DNA of 64,000 bases from Lachnospiraceae bacterium (lineage in GTDB: Bacteria; Bacillota; Clostridia; Lachnospirales; Lachnospiraceae), in the NCBI GenBank assembly GCA_014804755.1, contig JAAUZE010000005.1:1-64000 (forward strand). Reading direction: 5' to 3'. Made by a program: the position numbers and the translations under genes. Positions 52,587 through 61,704 of the stretch are shown one piece after another (the stretch's first letter is position 1; each line of letters starts with the position of its first letter). A model generated the notes under the pieces. That model was not told the origin of the DNA, did no database searches, and saw only the letters and a list, made by a program, of their open reading frames with translations.

Positions 52587-53318
52587 TCAGTCTTCATCCC
52601 AATTATGATATACTGCCTGTACATCATCATCCTCGTCAAGCAGATCCAGCGTTCTCTGCAACTGCCCGACATCTTTTTCATCGCTCAGCTTCACATAATT
52701 CTGCGGTATCATCGTGACCTCCGCCGACGCGGATACAACCCCCGCATCCTCAAGCGCCTTTGTCACAGCCGGAAAATCATCCGGGGCAGTCAGGATTTCA
52801 AAGCTGTCCTCTTCCTCGGAAAAATCCTCCGCTCCCGCATCCAATGCGCACATCATCAGATCGTCGGCATCCATATCGCATTCTTCTTTGTCAATGATGA
52901 TCTGCCCTTTTCGATCAAACATAAATGATACACAGCCCTGTGTCCCGATGCTGCCGCTTCCCTTTGTAAACGCGGAACGCACATTGGCTGCCGTTCTGTT
53001 CTTATTATCGGTAAGCGCTTCGACGATTACGGCGATTCCGCCCGGTCCGTAGCCCTCATAGGTGACATATTCATAATTGACATTTCCTATATCTCCCGCC
53101 GCTTTCTTGATGCCGCGCTCAATCGTGTCGTTCGGCATATTGTTTGCCTTCGCCTTCGCGATCACGCCGGCAAGCTTAAAGTTATTCGCCGGATCGGGTC
53201 CTCCCTCTTTTACCGCAACTGCGATCTCACGTCCGAGGATCGTAAAGATTTTTCCTTTTGCAGCATCATTTTTTTCCTTCTTATGCTTAATGTTTGCAAA
53301 TTTTGAATGTCCTGACAT
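52587..53318 (-). CDS. yebC: YebC/TACO1 family protein
   Basis: A 243-residue protein of the YebC/PmpR family. The N-terminal SGHSKFANIKHKKEKNDAAKGKIF is split by the length rule into SGHSKFANIKHKKEKND and AAKGKIF; PNDTIERGIKKA and YEGYGPGGIAVIVEALTDN are also diagnostic. Members have been described both as transcription factors and as ribosome-associated aids to translation. AGGGAGAG precedes the ATG. Confidence 0.96.
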   Translation of the reverse strand: MSGHSKFANIKHKKEKNDAAKGKIFTILGREIAVAVKEGGPDPANNFKLAGVIAKAKANNMPNDTIERGIKKAAGDIGNVNYEYVTYEGYGPGGIAVIVEALTDNKNRTAANVRSAFTKGSGSIGTQGCVSFMFDRKGQIIIDKEECDMDADDLMMCALDAGAEDFSEEEDSFEILTAPDDFPAVTKALEDAGVVSASAEVTMIPQNYVKLSDEKDVGQLQRTLDLLDEDDDVQAVYHNWDED

Positions 53319-53364
53319 CGTTTTCTCTCCCTTTTTTTATCGTTCAGTTATGCCAAGTATACCA

Positions 53365-54759
53365 CTAATCGGCCTTCTCTTCAACTTCCTTTTCCTCCGG
53401 CTGCAAAGCCAGCTTTGTGAGCAGCACGGAACGGATCACGCGCTTCTCCACCTGACGTATCTGAAATTCATAACCGCCGTACTCCATGGAAAATCGCTCT
53501 TTTTCCTCCGGTATGTGTTCCATTTTCATGATCATAAAACCGTTTAACGTATCCACCTCTAAATTTTCGTCGAACCGGATGCCTAACAGCTCCGTCAGTT
53601 CCTCAAGCGGCGTCATGCCGTCCGCAACGAATCGGTCTTTGCCTGTCTTTACGATAAAGCGGTCTTCCTCGTCATACTCGTCCTGAATCTTTCCGACGAT
53701 CTCCTCCAATATATCCTCCATCGTCACTAACCCGACGGTCTGACCGTATTCATCCGCAACAATGACCATCTGCAGATGCTTGCTCTGCATGGAATGAAAC
53801 AAGTCGTCAATGTTCATCGTCTCCGGTACAAACTCCGGCCGGCGCAGGATGGCGCGGCACGATTTTAATCGCGGATCGGTCTGATGCTCCCCTTCCGTAT
53901 GAAGCTTGTGCTGATAACGGCAGGCATCCTTCAGATGCAAAATACCGATGATCTGGTCGGATGTCTCACTGAATACGGGATAGCGGCTGTTGTTTTCCTC
54001 AAGCATGAACGCGACTGCCTCGGATAACCGCATCTGTGCGTCGAGCATCTTGATATTCTGCCGGTTCGTCATGATATCCCGCGCATTCTTATCCCCATAT
54101 TCAAAAATATTCGTGATCATTTCCGCTTCGCTCTCCTCGAGAACGCCCTGTTCGTGCCCCTCATTTACCATGGAAATGATTTCTTCCTCCGTGACTTCCC
54201 CCGCATCGCGCGGCTGCCGGATTCCAAAAAGTCTGAGCAGCCCGTTTGCCGATACATCGATCAACGAGGTCACCGGCGTCAGAACAAAACAGAATGCATA
54301 TGTAACGGATACGCAGGCGTACGCCCATTTTTTCGGGTAGATTGCCGCAATTTTTTTCGGAATCATCACGCCGACCAAAAGAAGAATATAACCTAAAAGC
54401 ACAAATGCCAAAAACACCGGTATCATCTGCAGCAGAAGCTTTACCACCGCCCCGTGCGGAGCATCCGTCAGCTGCCTGAATATCCCGCGCGCCACGGAAA
54501 TAAAGATTCGCAGGAAAAAACTACCCATGATGAGCTGCGCCAAAGTCACGACCACCTGCACCGTATTCACATATTTGGTAATGCCCCTTGACACCTTTAA
54601 GATCCGTTTTGATTTTTTATCGTGCTTTTGTTCGTAAAGCTCCTCCACATCCGAAATATTCAGGTTCTGTATTGCAACACCGAACCCATAAAAAATCATA
54701 TTCATTACGAGCAGTCCCACAAACAGCAGAACGCTAAGCGCCGCATCGGCAGTATCCAT
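53365..54759 (-). CDS. CNNM/CorC-type membrane protein with CBS domains
   Basis: A 464-residue protein of the HlyC/CorC (hemolysin C-like, CNNM) family. It has three to four N-terminal helices of the DUF21 domain and a conserved EEEIISMVNEGHEQGVLEESE linker. Two CBS domains follow (RYPVFSETSDQIIGILHLKD and MVIVADEYGQTVGLVTMEDI), then a C-terminal CorC domain (DGMTPLEELTELLGIRFDEN). Family members are linked to Mg2+ or other divalent cation efflux. AAGGAAGGG precedes the ATG. Confidence 0.92.
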   Translation of the reverse strand: MDTADAALSVLLFVGLLVMNMIFYGFGVAIQNLNISDVEELYEQKHDKKSKRILKVSRGITKYVNTVQVVVTLAQLIMGSFFLRIFISVARGIFRQLTDAPHGAVVKLLLQMIPVFLAFVLLGYILLLVGVMIPKKIAAIYPKKWAYACVSVTYAFCFVLTPVTSLIDVSANGLLRLFGIRQPRDAGEVTEEEIISMVNEGHEQGVLEESEAEMITNIFEYGDKNARDIMTNRQNIKMLDAQMRLSEAVAFMLEENNSRYPVFSETSDQIIGILHLKDACRYQHKLHTEGEHQTDPRLKSCRAILRRPEFVPETMNIDDLFHSMQSKHLQMVIVADEYGQTVGLVTMEDILEEIVGKIQDEYDEEDRFIVKTGKDRFVADGMTPLEELTELLGIRFDENLEVDTLNGFMIMKMEHIPEEKERFSMEYGGYEFQIRQVEKRVIRSVLLTKLALQPEEKEVEEKAD

Positions 54760-54789
54760 TTCCCTTCCTTTCCGTGTGCTGTCAGTCTC

Positions 54790-55131
54790 TCATGTATGTA
54801 TTTCAAGACTGATACAGAGTGCTCTGTCCACCCGGCGCATGACTTCGTCATCCAAGTGGCACACCTTATCTTTTAATCTTGATTTATCAATCGTCCGAAG
54901 CTGTTCTAACAAGATCACCGAATCCTTATCCATATCGTACCGCAGCGCGGACAATTCTATATGAGTCGGCAGCTTCGCCTTATTCATTTTTGATGTGATC
55001 GCCGCACAGATCACCGTCGGACTGTGCCTGTTTCCGATATCGTTCTGTATGATCAAAACAGGTCTGACTCCGCCCTGCTCCGACCCAACAACCGGCCTCA
55101 AATCCGCATAAAATACATCTCCACGTCTCAT
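54790..55131 (-). CDS. mazF: MazF/EndoA family endoribonuclease without adjacent antitoxin gene
   Basis: A 113-residue PemK/MazF-fold toxin that cleaves mRNA at short single-stranded sites in characterised homologues. The N-terminus [20 protein letters not shown] contains the catalytic Arg, and the central [20 protein letters not shown] and [17 protein letters not shown] match EndoA (NdoA). In Bacillus the antitoxin gene ndoAI lies between alr and ndoA. Here only 91 bases separate them, with no antitoxin frame. Confidence 0.95.
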   Translation of the reverse strand: MRRGDVFYADLRPVVGSEQGGVRPVLIIQNDIGNRHSPTVICAAITSKMNKAKLPTHIELSALRYDMDKDSVILLEQLRTIDKSRLKDKVCHLDDEVMRRVDRALCISLEIHT

Positions 55132-55222
55132 AACTCACGATCCTTTCATTTCTACCTGATATGTACATTATGGACAAACATATCTTCCGGTATACTAAAG
55201 GAATCGCAAAAAAGTTTATCTA

Positions 55223-56440
55223 CTATATGTCAACGATTCCGCAGCCGCACAGATCATCCTTATACGCGACCGGCTTACCGTTCTTTACATAAACCCTCGG
55301 AATACGCTTATTGATGTCACAGACAAGCTCATAGTTAAACCGCCCCGAAAGTGCCCCGAGCTCTTCCGCCGTGATCCGCTCGCCCCTGTCTTCTCCTAAA
55401 AGAATCACCTCGTCACCGACCTTCGCATCAGGAACCTCACTGACATCGACCATGAACTGATCCATGCAGATCCTTCCGAGGATCGGACAGCGTTTTCCAT
55501 GAATCAATACGCTCCCTCTGCCCGTTAAGCTTCTCGGATAACCGTCCGCGTAGCCGACGGGAATCGTTGCAACCGGCATCCTTCTCTGCGCCGTGAACAG
55601 CCCGCCGTAGCTGACGCTCGCACCCGCTTCCAATTCCTTCACAAACGCGATGTGGCTTTTCCATGACAGCGCCGGCGTCAGCTTCACCACATCCGCACGC
55701 ACCTCATCGGAAGGAAGCAGTCCGTACATGATGATACCCACGCGCGCCATATCCATACAAAATTCCGACAGCTCCAAAGCAGCCGCGCTGTTTGCGCAAT
55801 GCCTGATCGGAATCGTAAGCTTTAGCTGCTGCTCAATGCGCGAAATAAACTCCGTAAACCGCGCCGCCTGACGAAGCGTATCTGTCTGATCCGCCTCATC
55901 CGCCTTTGCAAAATGGGTAAAAATACCCTCAATCTCCAGTCCGTCCAGCTTTGATACGGCATCAACAAAGGAGAGACCTTCCTCCCCCGGGAAAATACCG
56001 ATCCTTCCCATCCCTGTGTCAACCTTGATGTGTACCCTGACCGTCTTTCCTATGCGACATGCTGCCTCAGATAAATCCTTTGCCATTTCCATGCTGAATA
56101 CCGCCGGCCGGATATCCTGCCGGATCAATTCCTCGTAGCAGCTCGGAAAAGTATATCCAAGCATGAGAATCGGCTTTTGAATGCCGGCTGCCCGAAGCTG
56201 ATAAGCCTCCTCCGCAACGGCAAGGGCATAACCCCATATCGCGTCCTCCTGCTCCAGCTCGCGCGCAATGGCGACGCTCCCATGCCCATAGCCGTCTGCT
56301 TTGAGCACAGCCGCAAGCTTTGCCCCGTCCGGCATATGCGCATGAATCCCGCGCAGGTTATCCTTTATCGCATCCAGATCAATATAGGCACACACCCGCT
56401 CAAAATGCAAGCCGCCCGTTTTTTGTTCCTCTGCTTTCAT
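55223..56440 (-). CDS. alr: Alanine racemase
   Basis: PLP enzyme that makes D-alanine for peptidoglycan. The 405-residue product has the N-terminal cofactor lysine motif LAAVLKADGYGHGS near residue 45, HIKVDTGMGRIGI, and the C-terminal GRICMDQFMVDVS that carries the second-subunit active-site region. The ATG at 56438-56440 has AAGGGA 6 bases upstream. It is 23 bases after nnrD and precedes mazF, as in many Firmicutes. Confidence 0.97.
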   Translation of the reverse strand: MKAEEQKTGGLHFERVCAYIDLDAIKDNLRGIHAHMPDGAKLAAVLKADGYGHGSVAIARELEQEDAIWGYALAVAEEAYQLRAAGIQKPILMLGYTFPSCYEELIRQDIRPAVFSMEMAKDLSEAACRIGKTVRVHIKVDTGMGRIGIFPGEEGLSFVDAVSKLDGLEIEGIFTHFAKADEADQTDTLRQAARFTEFISRIEQQLKLTIPIRHCANSAAALELSEFCMDMARVGIIMYGLLPSDEVRADVVKLTPALSWKSHIAFVKELEAGASVSYGGLFTAQRRMPVATIPVGYADGYPRSLTGRGSVLIHGKRCPILGRICMDQFMVDVSEVPDAKVGDEVILLGEDRGERITAEELGALSGRFNYELVCDINKRIPRVYVKNGKPVAYKDDLCGCGIVDI

Positions 56441-56463
56441 TGTCAATCCCTTCTTGACATTTC

Positions 56464-58131
56464 TTACTCATCACGCATGCTTTCACAGCGTATTTTCAAA
56501 AACGCCTCCGATATATGCGCCACAATGTCCGATGCCATAACGGCGTCCTTACCGAGTTCGCCGGATGAGAGCTCCCCTGCCAGTCCATGCAGATAAACGC
56601 TCACACACGCAGCGTGAAACAAATCCGGCACAACCGCCGCCGCTGCCGAAAGCATTCCGGTCAGCACATCTCCCGAACCCGCCGTTGCCATGCCGTCATT
56701 TCCTGTCTGATTCAAACACCCGCGGAGCACGTCTTTCTCATCCGCCGCGCACACATACGTACGCGCATCCTTCGCCACAAGAATACACCCGGTATCTGCG
56801 GCAAATTTCTCCGCGATCCGCACAAAATCCGCTTTGATCTCTGTGATCTTATATCCGCTGAGCCTTGCCAGTTCACCGATATGCGGCGTCAAGACAGTAC
56901 GGTACGGCACTCTTTTTCGCAAAAATTGCTCCGGCTTCTCTTTCGCCGCGATCAAATTTAACGCATCCGCATCCAGAATCAGCGGTTTCTCACGCATTTC
57001 ATTACATAAAATATCATACAGAACCCGAACGTTTTCCCACATGCCGTCCGTCGTCCCGATTCCGCAGCCTGCCGCGATCACATCCGCCCAAAGCGCCGCC
57101 TCTCTCAGTTTGCTTTTTTTCTCTTCCATAGGAAGCTTTTCATCCACCACGGTAATCAGCGCCTCCGGAAGCATCTGTTGTATGACCGGCACGTTTTCGC
57201 TGCACGTGACAATGCGCACCATCCCCGCACCCGCGCGGTAAGCAGCTGCGGCGGCAAGCGTACACGCGCCGCTCATATCGGGAGATCCCGCCATGATCAG
57301 CAGTTTCCCGAAGGTTCCCTTATTGCCGTTCTTTTTTCGTTCCGGAAGCATTCCTGCAATATCCTGCGCGGAGAGAAGAAACCGCTTCGGTACATTCCCC
57401 CTAAAAGAATCCGCCGTAATGCCAATCTTCGCAACCGATACCGCACCCGCATGTTCCGCGCCCTCATAGGTCATAAGTCCGAGCTTTCGAAATCCGAAAG
57501 TTACTGTTTCTTCTGCGGCAAGCGCGCATCCCATGACCCCGCCGCGCTGAGAATCGATCCCACTCGGCATATCGACCGCCAACACAGGAATCTGCCATGT
57601 TCCGATTTCTGTTAGCAGTTGTTTTGTTTTGCCTTCCAGCGGTCGTGACAGGCCGACGCCAAACACCGCATCGATCACCAGATCGTATTCTGCGGCAAGC
57701 GGGCGCACCGCCTCCTCCTTATTATCATATTCACTCCTCGCCTCTTTGCGCGCAGAGATTGTCATTTGACCATCCTGTATCACAAAATCGTGGCACGGTA
57801 CGCCATAACGCAGCGCAATGTCTGCCTGCATCCGATTTAAGTCCGAGCGTTTTTCATCCTCCCCGCAAAAAAGCGCGCACACCTGCACACCCTCCTGAAA
57901 AAGAAGCCGCGCCGCCGCATAGCCGTCTGCGCCGTTATTGCCGCTGCCGCATAAAATAAGAACACGGGCGCAGGAAGGCTGCTGTTTTTGTGTGCGGGAA
58001 AGCATCCGGATTGCCGCCTGTGCAACCGCAAGCGCCGCCCGCTCCATCAGTACCGCCTCCGGAATTTGATAATATGCACTTGTCTGACGGTCACAAAACC
58101 GCATCTGCTCCGTAGTTACTACATATTCCAT
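56464..58131 (-). CDS. nnrD: Bifunctional NAD(P)H-hydrate epimerase/dehydratase
   Basis: Repairs hydrated NADH and NADPH. The 555-residue protein joins an N-terminal epimerase domain (LCGSGNNGADGYAAARLL near residue 55 and VDMPSGIDSQRGGV) to a C-terminal ADP-dependent dehydratase of ribokinase fold (LIMAGSPDMSGACTLAAAAA and NDGMATAGSGDVLTGML with the catalytic Asp). Its ATG directly follows the stop of the preceding gene, and alr follows. Confidence 0.96.
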   Translation of the reverse strand: MEYVVTTEQMRFCDRQTSAYYQIPEAVLMERAALAVAQAAIRMLSRTQKQQPSCARVLILCGSGNNGADGYAAARLLFQEGVQVCALFCGEDEKRSDLNRMQADIALRYGVPCHDFVIQDGQMTISARKEARSEYDNKEEAVRPLAAEYDLVIDAVFGVGLSRPLEGKTKQLLTEIGTWQIPVLAVDMPSGIDSQRGGVMGCALAAEETVTFGFRKLGLMTYEGAEHAGAVSVAKIGITADSFRGNVPKRFLLSAQDIAGMLPERKKNGNKGTFGKLLIMAGSPDMSGACTLAAAAAYRAGAGMVRIVTCSENVPVIQQMLPEALITVVDEKLPMEEKKSKLREAALWADVIAAGCGIGTTDGMWENVRVLYDILCNEMREKPLILDADALNLIAAKEKPEQFLRKRVPYRTVLTPHIGELARLSGYKITEIKADFVRIAEKFAADTGCILVAKDARTYVCAADEKDVLRGCLNQTGNDGMATAGSGDVLTGMLSAAAAVVPDLFHAACVSVYLHGLAGELSSGELGKDAVMASDIVAHISEAFLKIRCESMRDE

Positions 58132-58869
58132 TTACTTCTCTTTGTTCCCGCCCGTTCTTTCTTTATGTTCCTGTGTTCCCGCTTCCTGCTTCTTTGCCCC
58201 GCGCTGCTTCTGCTCCCTCTTCATCTCGATCCGTTCCGTTCTTTTTTGCTCCCAGTCGTATTTAACATCAAACAGATCGAGCACCTCGGGACCGAATATG
58301 CCATGCAGGTAATGATAAACCTCCTGATTACGCAGCTCCCGATCCTGTTTGCGCAGAATTTGTTTTTTCAGTTCTACGCGCACATTCGTGATCCAAGCCG
58401 TGATCTTGTCAATGACGCGCTCGTTTTCATTTAACTCAAAATAGCAAAGCTCCATTGTCTCCAACAACAGGGCTTTATTGACACGCTCGATCTGCGCCGG
58501 AAGCTCTAACAGATCATCCTCATAATCCGCAAGCTTGTCGTTACATTCGCCGATCAGACGCGAATGCTCATCCAGCTTTTTCTGCGTCTTCGCGTCACGC
58601 TCTCCATCCTGTAAGGATGACTGGAGCTGCAGGATTTCTTTCATCAGCTTACTTTTCAGCTTGCGGATCTCTTTACTCTGTGTGGTTGCCCTTCCCTGCT
58701 TCTTGATCAGCGTATCCAGTTGTTTTTCCAGACTCTTTAACTGCTTGGAGGGTTTAATGACCGCAAACAGTTTGTGCCAATTCTGATCCAATGTGAGCGG
58801 TGCTATTTTTCTTCCATCCAATACCGAACTAAAATCTTTCCCCATATTAAGAACCATGCCCATTCTCAT
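58132..58869 (-). CDS. Coiled-coil protein of unknown function
   Basis: A 245-residue hydrophilic protein dominated by heptad-like helices (about residues 40-180, including LKSLEKQLDTLIKKQ and KLADYEDDLLELPAQIERVN) with a basic, Gln/Lys/Glu-rich tail. No membrane segment is present. It overlaps the 3' end of rex and abuts nnrD, so it is translated within this operon. Several ATGs near the N-terminus (58869, 58863, 58857, 58845) are possible starts, none with a good ribosome site. No family is recognised. Confidence 0.7.
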   Translation of the reverse strand: MRMGMVLNMGKDFSSVLDGRKIAPLTLDQNWHKLFAVIKPSKQLKSLEKQLDTLIKKQGRATTQSKEIRKLKSKLMKEILQLQSSLQDGERDAKTQKKLDEHSRLIGECNDKLADYEDDLLELPAQIERVNKALLLETMELCYFELNENERVIDKITAWITNVRVELKKQILRKQDRELRNQEVYHYLHGIFGPEVLDLFDVKYDWEQKRTERIEMKREQKQRGAKKQEAGTQEHKERTGGNKEK

Positions 58870-59491
58870 ATCGATGAATATTGTATGACAGCTTCATCAG
58901 GCTGTCCGACAAATGCACATTTTCCACCTGCACGCCCTCCGGCACATTCAGATCGACATGCGCAAAATTCAGGATTGCCTTCACACCGCAGTCTGCAAGC
59001 CGTTTCGCAGTCTCGATCGCACCGTCCTTCGGAACGGTCAGCACCGCGATGTCAATTTTATGCTCTTTCATGAAGCTCTCAAGCCTGTCGATATGCATGA
59101 TTTCCAGGCCGCGAAGCTGTCTGCCGACGAGCTCCTCATTCACATCGAACACACCCTTGACCAAAAATCCCCGTTTTTCAAAGTTGACGTAGTTTGCCAA
59201 TGCCTGCCCCAGATTACCTGCGCCGATGATGACAAGCTGATGCTCCTCGTCCAATCCCAGAATATGTCCGATCTCATGGTACAGGTAGTCCACATTATAG
59301 CCGTAGCCCTGCTGTCCGAAGCCGCCGAAATTATTAAAATCCTGCCTTATCTGCGACGCAGTCACGCCCATGAGCACGCTTAACTCTCCCGATGAAATGC
59401 GTTCAACGCCCTGATCTCTCAATTCCCCAAGGTAGCGGAAATACCTCGGAAGCCTTGCAACGACAGCCTGTGATATTTCTTTTTCTTCCAT
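58847..59491 (-). CDS. rex: Redox-sensing transcriptional repressor Rex
   Basis: A repressor that senses the NADH/NAD+ ratio and controls fermentation genes. The 214-residue protein has an N-terminal winged helix (LPRYFRYLGELRDQGVERIS, then MGVTASQIRQDFNNFGGFGQ) and a Rossmann domain (LVIIGAGNLGQALANYVNF near residue 85). The C-terminal swapped helix is present. The ATG at 59489-59491 has AGAGGT 7 bases upstream. A consensus promoter lies at 59527-59555. Confidence 0.97.
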   Translation of the reverse strand: MEEKEISQAVVARLPRYFRYLGELRDQGVERISSGELSVLMGVTASQIRQDFNNFGGFGQQGYGYNVDYLYHEIGHILGLDEEHQLVIIGAGNLGQALANYVNFEKRGFLVKGVFDVNEELVGRQLRGLEIMHIDRLESFMKEHKIDIAVLTVPKDGAIETAKRLADCGVKAILNFAHVDLNVPEGVQVENVHLSDSLMKLSYNIHRYENGHGS

Positions 59492-59526
59492 CTGCTTACC
59501 TCTAGTCAAACGAATCGTTATCTTTT

Positions 59527-59555
59527 ATTATAATAACCCGTTAAAATAAAGTCAA
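59527..59555 (-). promoter_or_regulatory. Predicted promoter of the rex operon
   Basis: On the minus strand TTGACT (59550-59555) and TATAAT (59527-59532) are 17 bases apart, a near-consensus vegetative promoter 36 bases before the rex ATG. I do not see a clear Rex-type operator in it. Confidence 0.75.
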
Positions 59556-59610
59556 TGTAAACGCCCCGAAAAGAGGTTATCGCGAAACGCACTGTTTCTT
59601 TTTTAGAACA

Positions 59611-59671
59611 AAAAAATATACAATCCAACGCAGGCACTGTAAGCCCGCTGATGGATCTGTATATTTTTTTA
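59611..59671 (-). terminator. Intrinsic terminator after icd
   Basis: A long hairpin: TATACA/TGTATA and ATCCA/TGGAT pair with one bulged base, and the loop contains a second GC-rich stem (GCGGGC with GCCTGC). It is flanked by seven A and seven T and so could work in both directions. It separates icd from the rex promoter. The remaining 59672-59743 has no visible feature. Confidence 0.75.
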
Positions 59672-59743
59672 CTATCCAAATAGGATTGACCGCATTCCGC
59701 AAACCGCTTAAAGGTTCTTGGACAATTTGACTAAAGAGAGACG

Positions 59744-60952
59744 TTACATGATCGCATCGAGAGACTCGCGAAATGCCTTGATCAGATCCTGCGTATTTAA
59801 TACTGTTACATTAGAAAGACTTGTGATCTGCGCTAAGCTCTTCGTCATCTTTCCGGATTCGATCGTGGAGAGTGTCGCTCTCTCCAGCTTTTCCGCAAAT
59901 TCCACAAGCTCGGGAAGCTGATCGAGCTCACCGCGCTTTCTTAAGGCGCCCGTCCATGCAAAGATTGTCGCAACAGAATTCGTCGAGGTCTCCTCGCCCT
60001 TCAAATGCTTATAGTAATGACGCTGTACCGTTCCGTGCGCCGCCTCATATTCATAAACGCCGTCCGGTGATACGAGCACGGAGGTCATCATGGCAAGATC
60101 GCCGAATGCAGAGCTTACCATATCACTCATGACATCTCCGTCATAATTTTTACATGCCCAGATAAAACCGCCCTCCGCTTTCATGACGCGCGCAACTGCA
60201 TCGTCGATAAGCGTATAAAAATAGGTGATCCCGGCATTCTCAAACTTCTCCCGGTACTCGTTCTCATATAGTTCAGCAAACACATCCTTGAAACGGTGAT
60301 CGTACTTTTTCGAAATTGTGTCCTTTGTCGCAAACCAAATATCCTGCTTTGTCGAAAGCGCATATTGAAAGCATGCATGCGCAAAGCTGGTAATGGAGCG
60401 GTCCGTATTATGAATTCCCTGTAAGATTCCTGCCCCGTCAAACTGATGGATCAGCTCTCTCGTCTCCGTTCCGTCCTCCGACGTAAAGACAAGCTCTGCC
60501 TTTCCCGCTCCCGGCACGCGGATCTCCGTATTCTTATATATATCGCCATAGGCATGTCTGGCCAGTGTGATCGGTTTCTTCCAATTTTTTACGACCGGCT
60601 CAATCCCTTTGACAATGATGGGCGTGCGGAATACCGTTCCGTCCAGTGCGGCGCGGATCGTTCCGTTCGGACTTTTCCACATCTCTTTTAAGTGATACTC
60701 TTCCATGCGCGCGGCATTCGGCGTGATCGTCGCGCATTTCACCGCAACGCCGTATTTTTTTGTCGCCTCCGCCGAATCCATCGTTACCTTATCATTCGTC
60801 TCATTTCTGTGTTCTAACCCTAAGTCATAATACTCTGTCTTCAGATCAATATACGGCTCTAACAGCTCTTCCTTGATCATTTTCCAGAGAATTCTGGTCA
60901 TCTCATCCCCGTCCATCTCCACGATCGGTGTTGTCATCTGAATTTTTCCCAT
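59744..60952 (-). CDS. icd: NADP-dependent isocitrate dehydrogenase
   Basis: Oxidative decarboxylation of isocitrate to 2-oxoglutarate, the precursor of glutamate. The 402-residue product is of the eukaryotic-like NADP type (family II): [15 protein letters not shown] at the N-terminus, [33 protein letters not shown] and [17 protein letters not shown] with the NADP-contact region. AGGAGGG lies 6 bases before the ATG at 60950-60952. It is last in the operon with the GntR regulator and the citrate synthase-type gene. Confidence 0.96.
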   Translation of the reverse strand: MGKIQMTTPIVEMDGDEMTRILWKMIKEELLEPYIDLKTEYYDLGLEHRNETNDKVTMDSAEATKKYGVAVKCATITPNAARMEEYHLKEMWKSPNGTIRAALDGTVFRTPIIVKGIEPVVKNWKKPITLARHAYGDIYKNTEIRVPGAGKAELVFTSEDGTETRELIHQFDGAGILQGIHNTDRSITSFAHACFQYALSTKQDIWFATKDTISKKYDHRFKDVFAELYENEYREKFENAGITYFYTLIDDAVARVMKAEGGFIWACKNYDGDVMSDMVSSAFGDLAMMTSVLVSPDGVYEYEAAHGTVQRHYYKHLKGEETSTNSVATIFAWTGALRKRGELDQLPELVEFAEKLERATLSTIESGKMTKSLAQITSLSNVTVLNTQDLIKAFRESLDAIM

Positions 60953-61002
60953 GGTCTGCCCTCCTGCTTTTGTCTTGTTTTTCTTCAAAAAATCATTTCC
61001 CA

Positions 61003-61704
61003 TCAGGAATCCTTTTTTTCCTGTCCGTAAATCTCGTATAAGCCGTTCTGAATCATATTATCATACGCATTCACAATATGCTGATTTGCAAGCTGCTCCG
61101 CCTTATCCGCGTCCCCGCTCCTGATCGCTTCCATGATCATGCGGTGCTCTTTATTAGACGCAACACTCCGCACATTGCTTGCCAGTGTTTTTTGTCTGAC
61201 GCGCAAAACATACTGATGAAAATCCTTCAACTGATGCTCCAGCATCTTAGAATCAGACGCTTCGTACATAATCTCATGAAAGCGGTTGTCAAGCTCCGCC
61301 ATTTGATCGAAATGACCTTTTTCAGCATGAAACTCCGAGAGATAGACATTTTCCTCCATCTCCTCCAACTGCTCCTTCGTGATATGCGCAGTCGCCCATC
61401 TTGCGCACAATCCCTCTAAAAGAGAACGCATCCGATAAATATCCTCTACGTCTTTTAACGTGATCCCCGTCACATAAGCGCCCTTATTCGGGATAATCTG
61501 GATCAGCCCCTCCAGCTCCAGCTGACGGAACGCTTCTCTGACCGGTGTACGGGAAACGCCGAGCTCATCCCCGATCGCCACCTCTTTTAGCTCCTCATTC
61601 TCCTGATACCTGCCGCTTAAAATATCATTGCGCAGTCGCTGAAATACCCTTCCGCGCAAAGAATATTTATCCGTCACCTCATTTTTCACATCCTGCTTCC
61701 GCAT
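61003..61704 (-). CDS. GntR family (FCD domain) transcriptional regulator
   Basis: A 233-residue regulator with an N-terminal winged helix ([18 protein letters not shown], then [20 protein letters not shown]) and an FCD ligand-binding domain with the expected metal-site residues ([12 protein letters not shown] and [10 protein letters not shown]). Such regulators often sense small organic acids. It is encoded between the citrate synthase-type gene and icd, overlapping the former by 26 bases. It probably controls its own operon through the palindrome at 63218-63239. The start at 61704 has AAAGGAG 10 bases upstream. Confidence 0.92.
   Translation of the reverse strand: MRKQDVKNEVTDKYSLRGRVFQRLRNDILSGRYQENEELKEVAIGDELGVSRTPVREAFRQLELEGLIQIIPNKGAYVTGITLKDVEDIYRMRSLLEGLCARWATAHITKEQLEEMEENVYLSEFHAEKGHFDQMAELDNRFHEIMYEASDSKMLEHQLKDFHQYVLRVRQKTLASNVRSVASNKEHRMIMEAIRSGDADKAEQLANQHIVNAYDNMIQNGLYEIYGQEKKDS

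Noticed and set aside
54980-55177. 65-codon frame overlapping the mazF start as a candidate antitoxin
   Set aside because: It runs mostly inside mazF in another frame, has no ribbon-helix-helix pattern and no ribosome site.
59500-59570. Rex operator upstream of rex
   Set aside because: The region is AT-rich and contains a TTATTATAATAA dyad, but this is explained by the -10 box and does not match the usual TTGTNAA...TTNACAA pattern.
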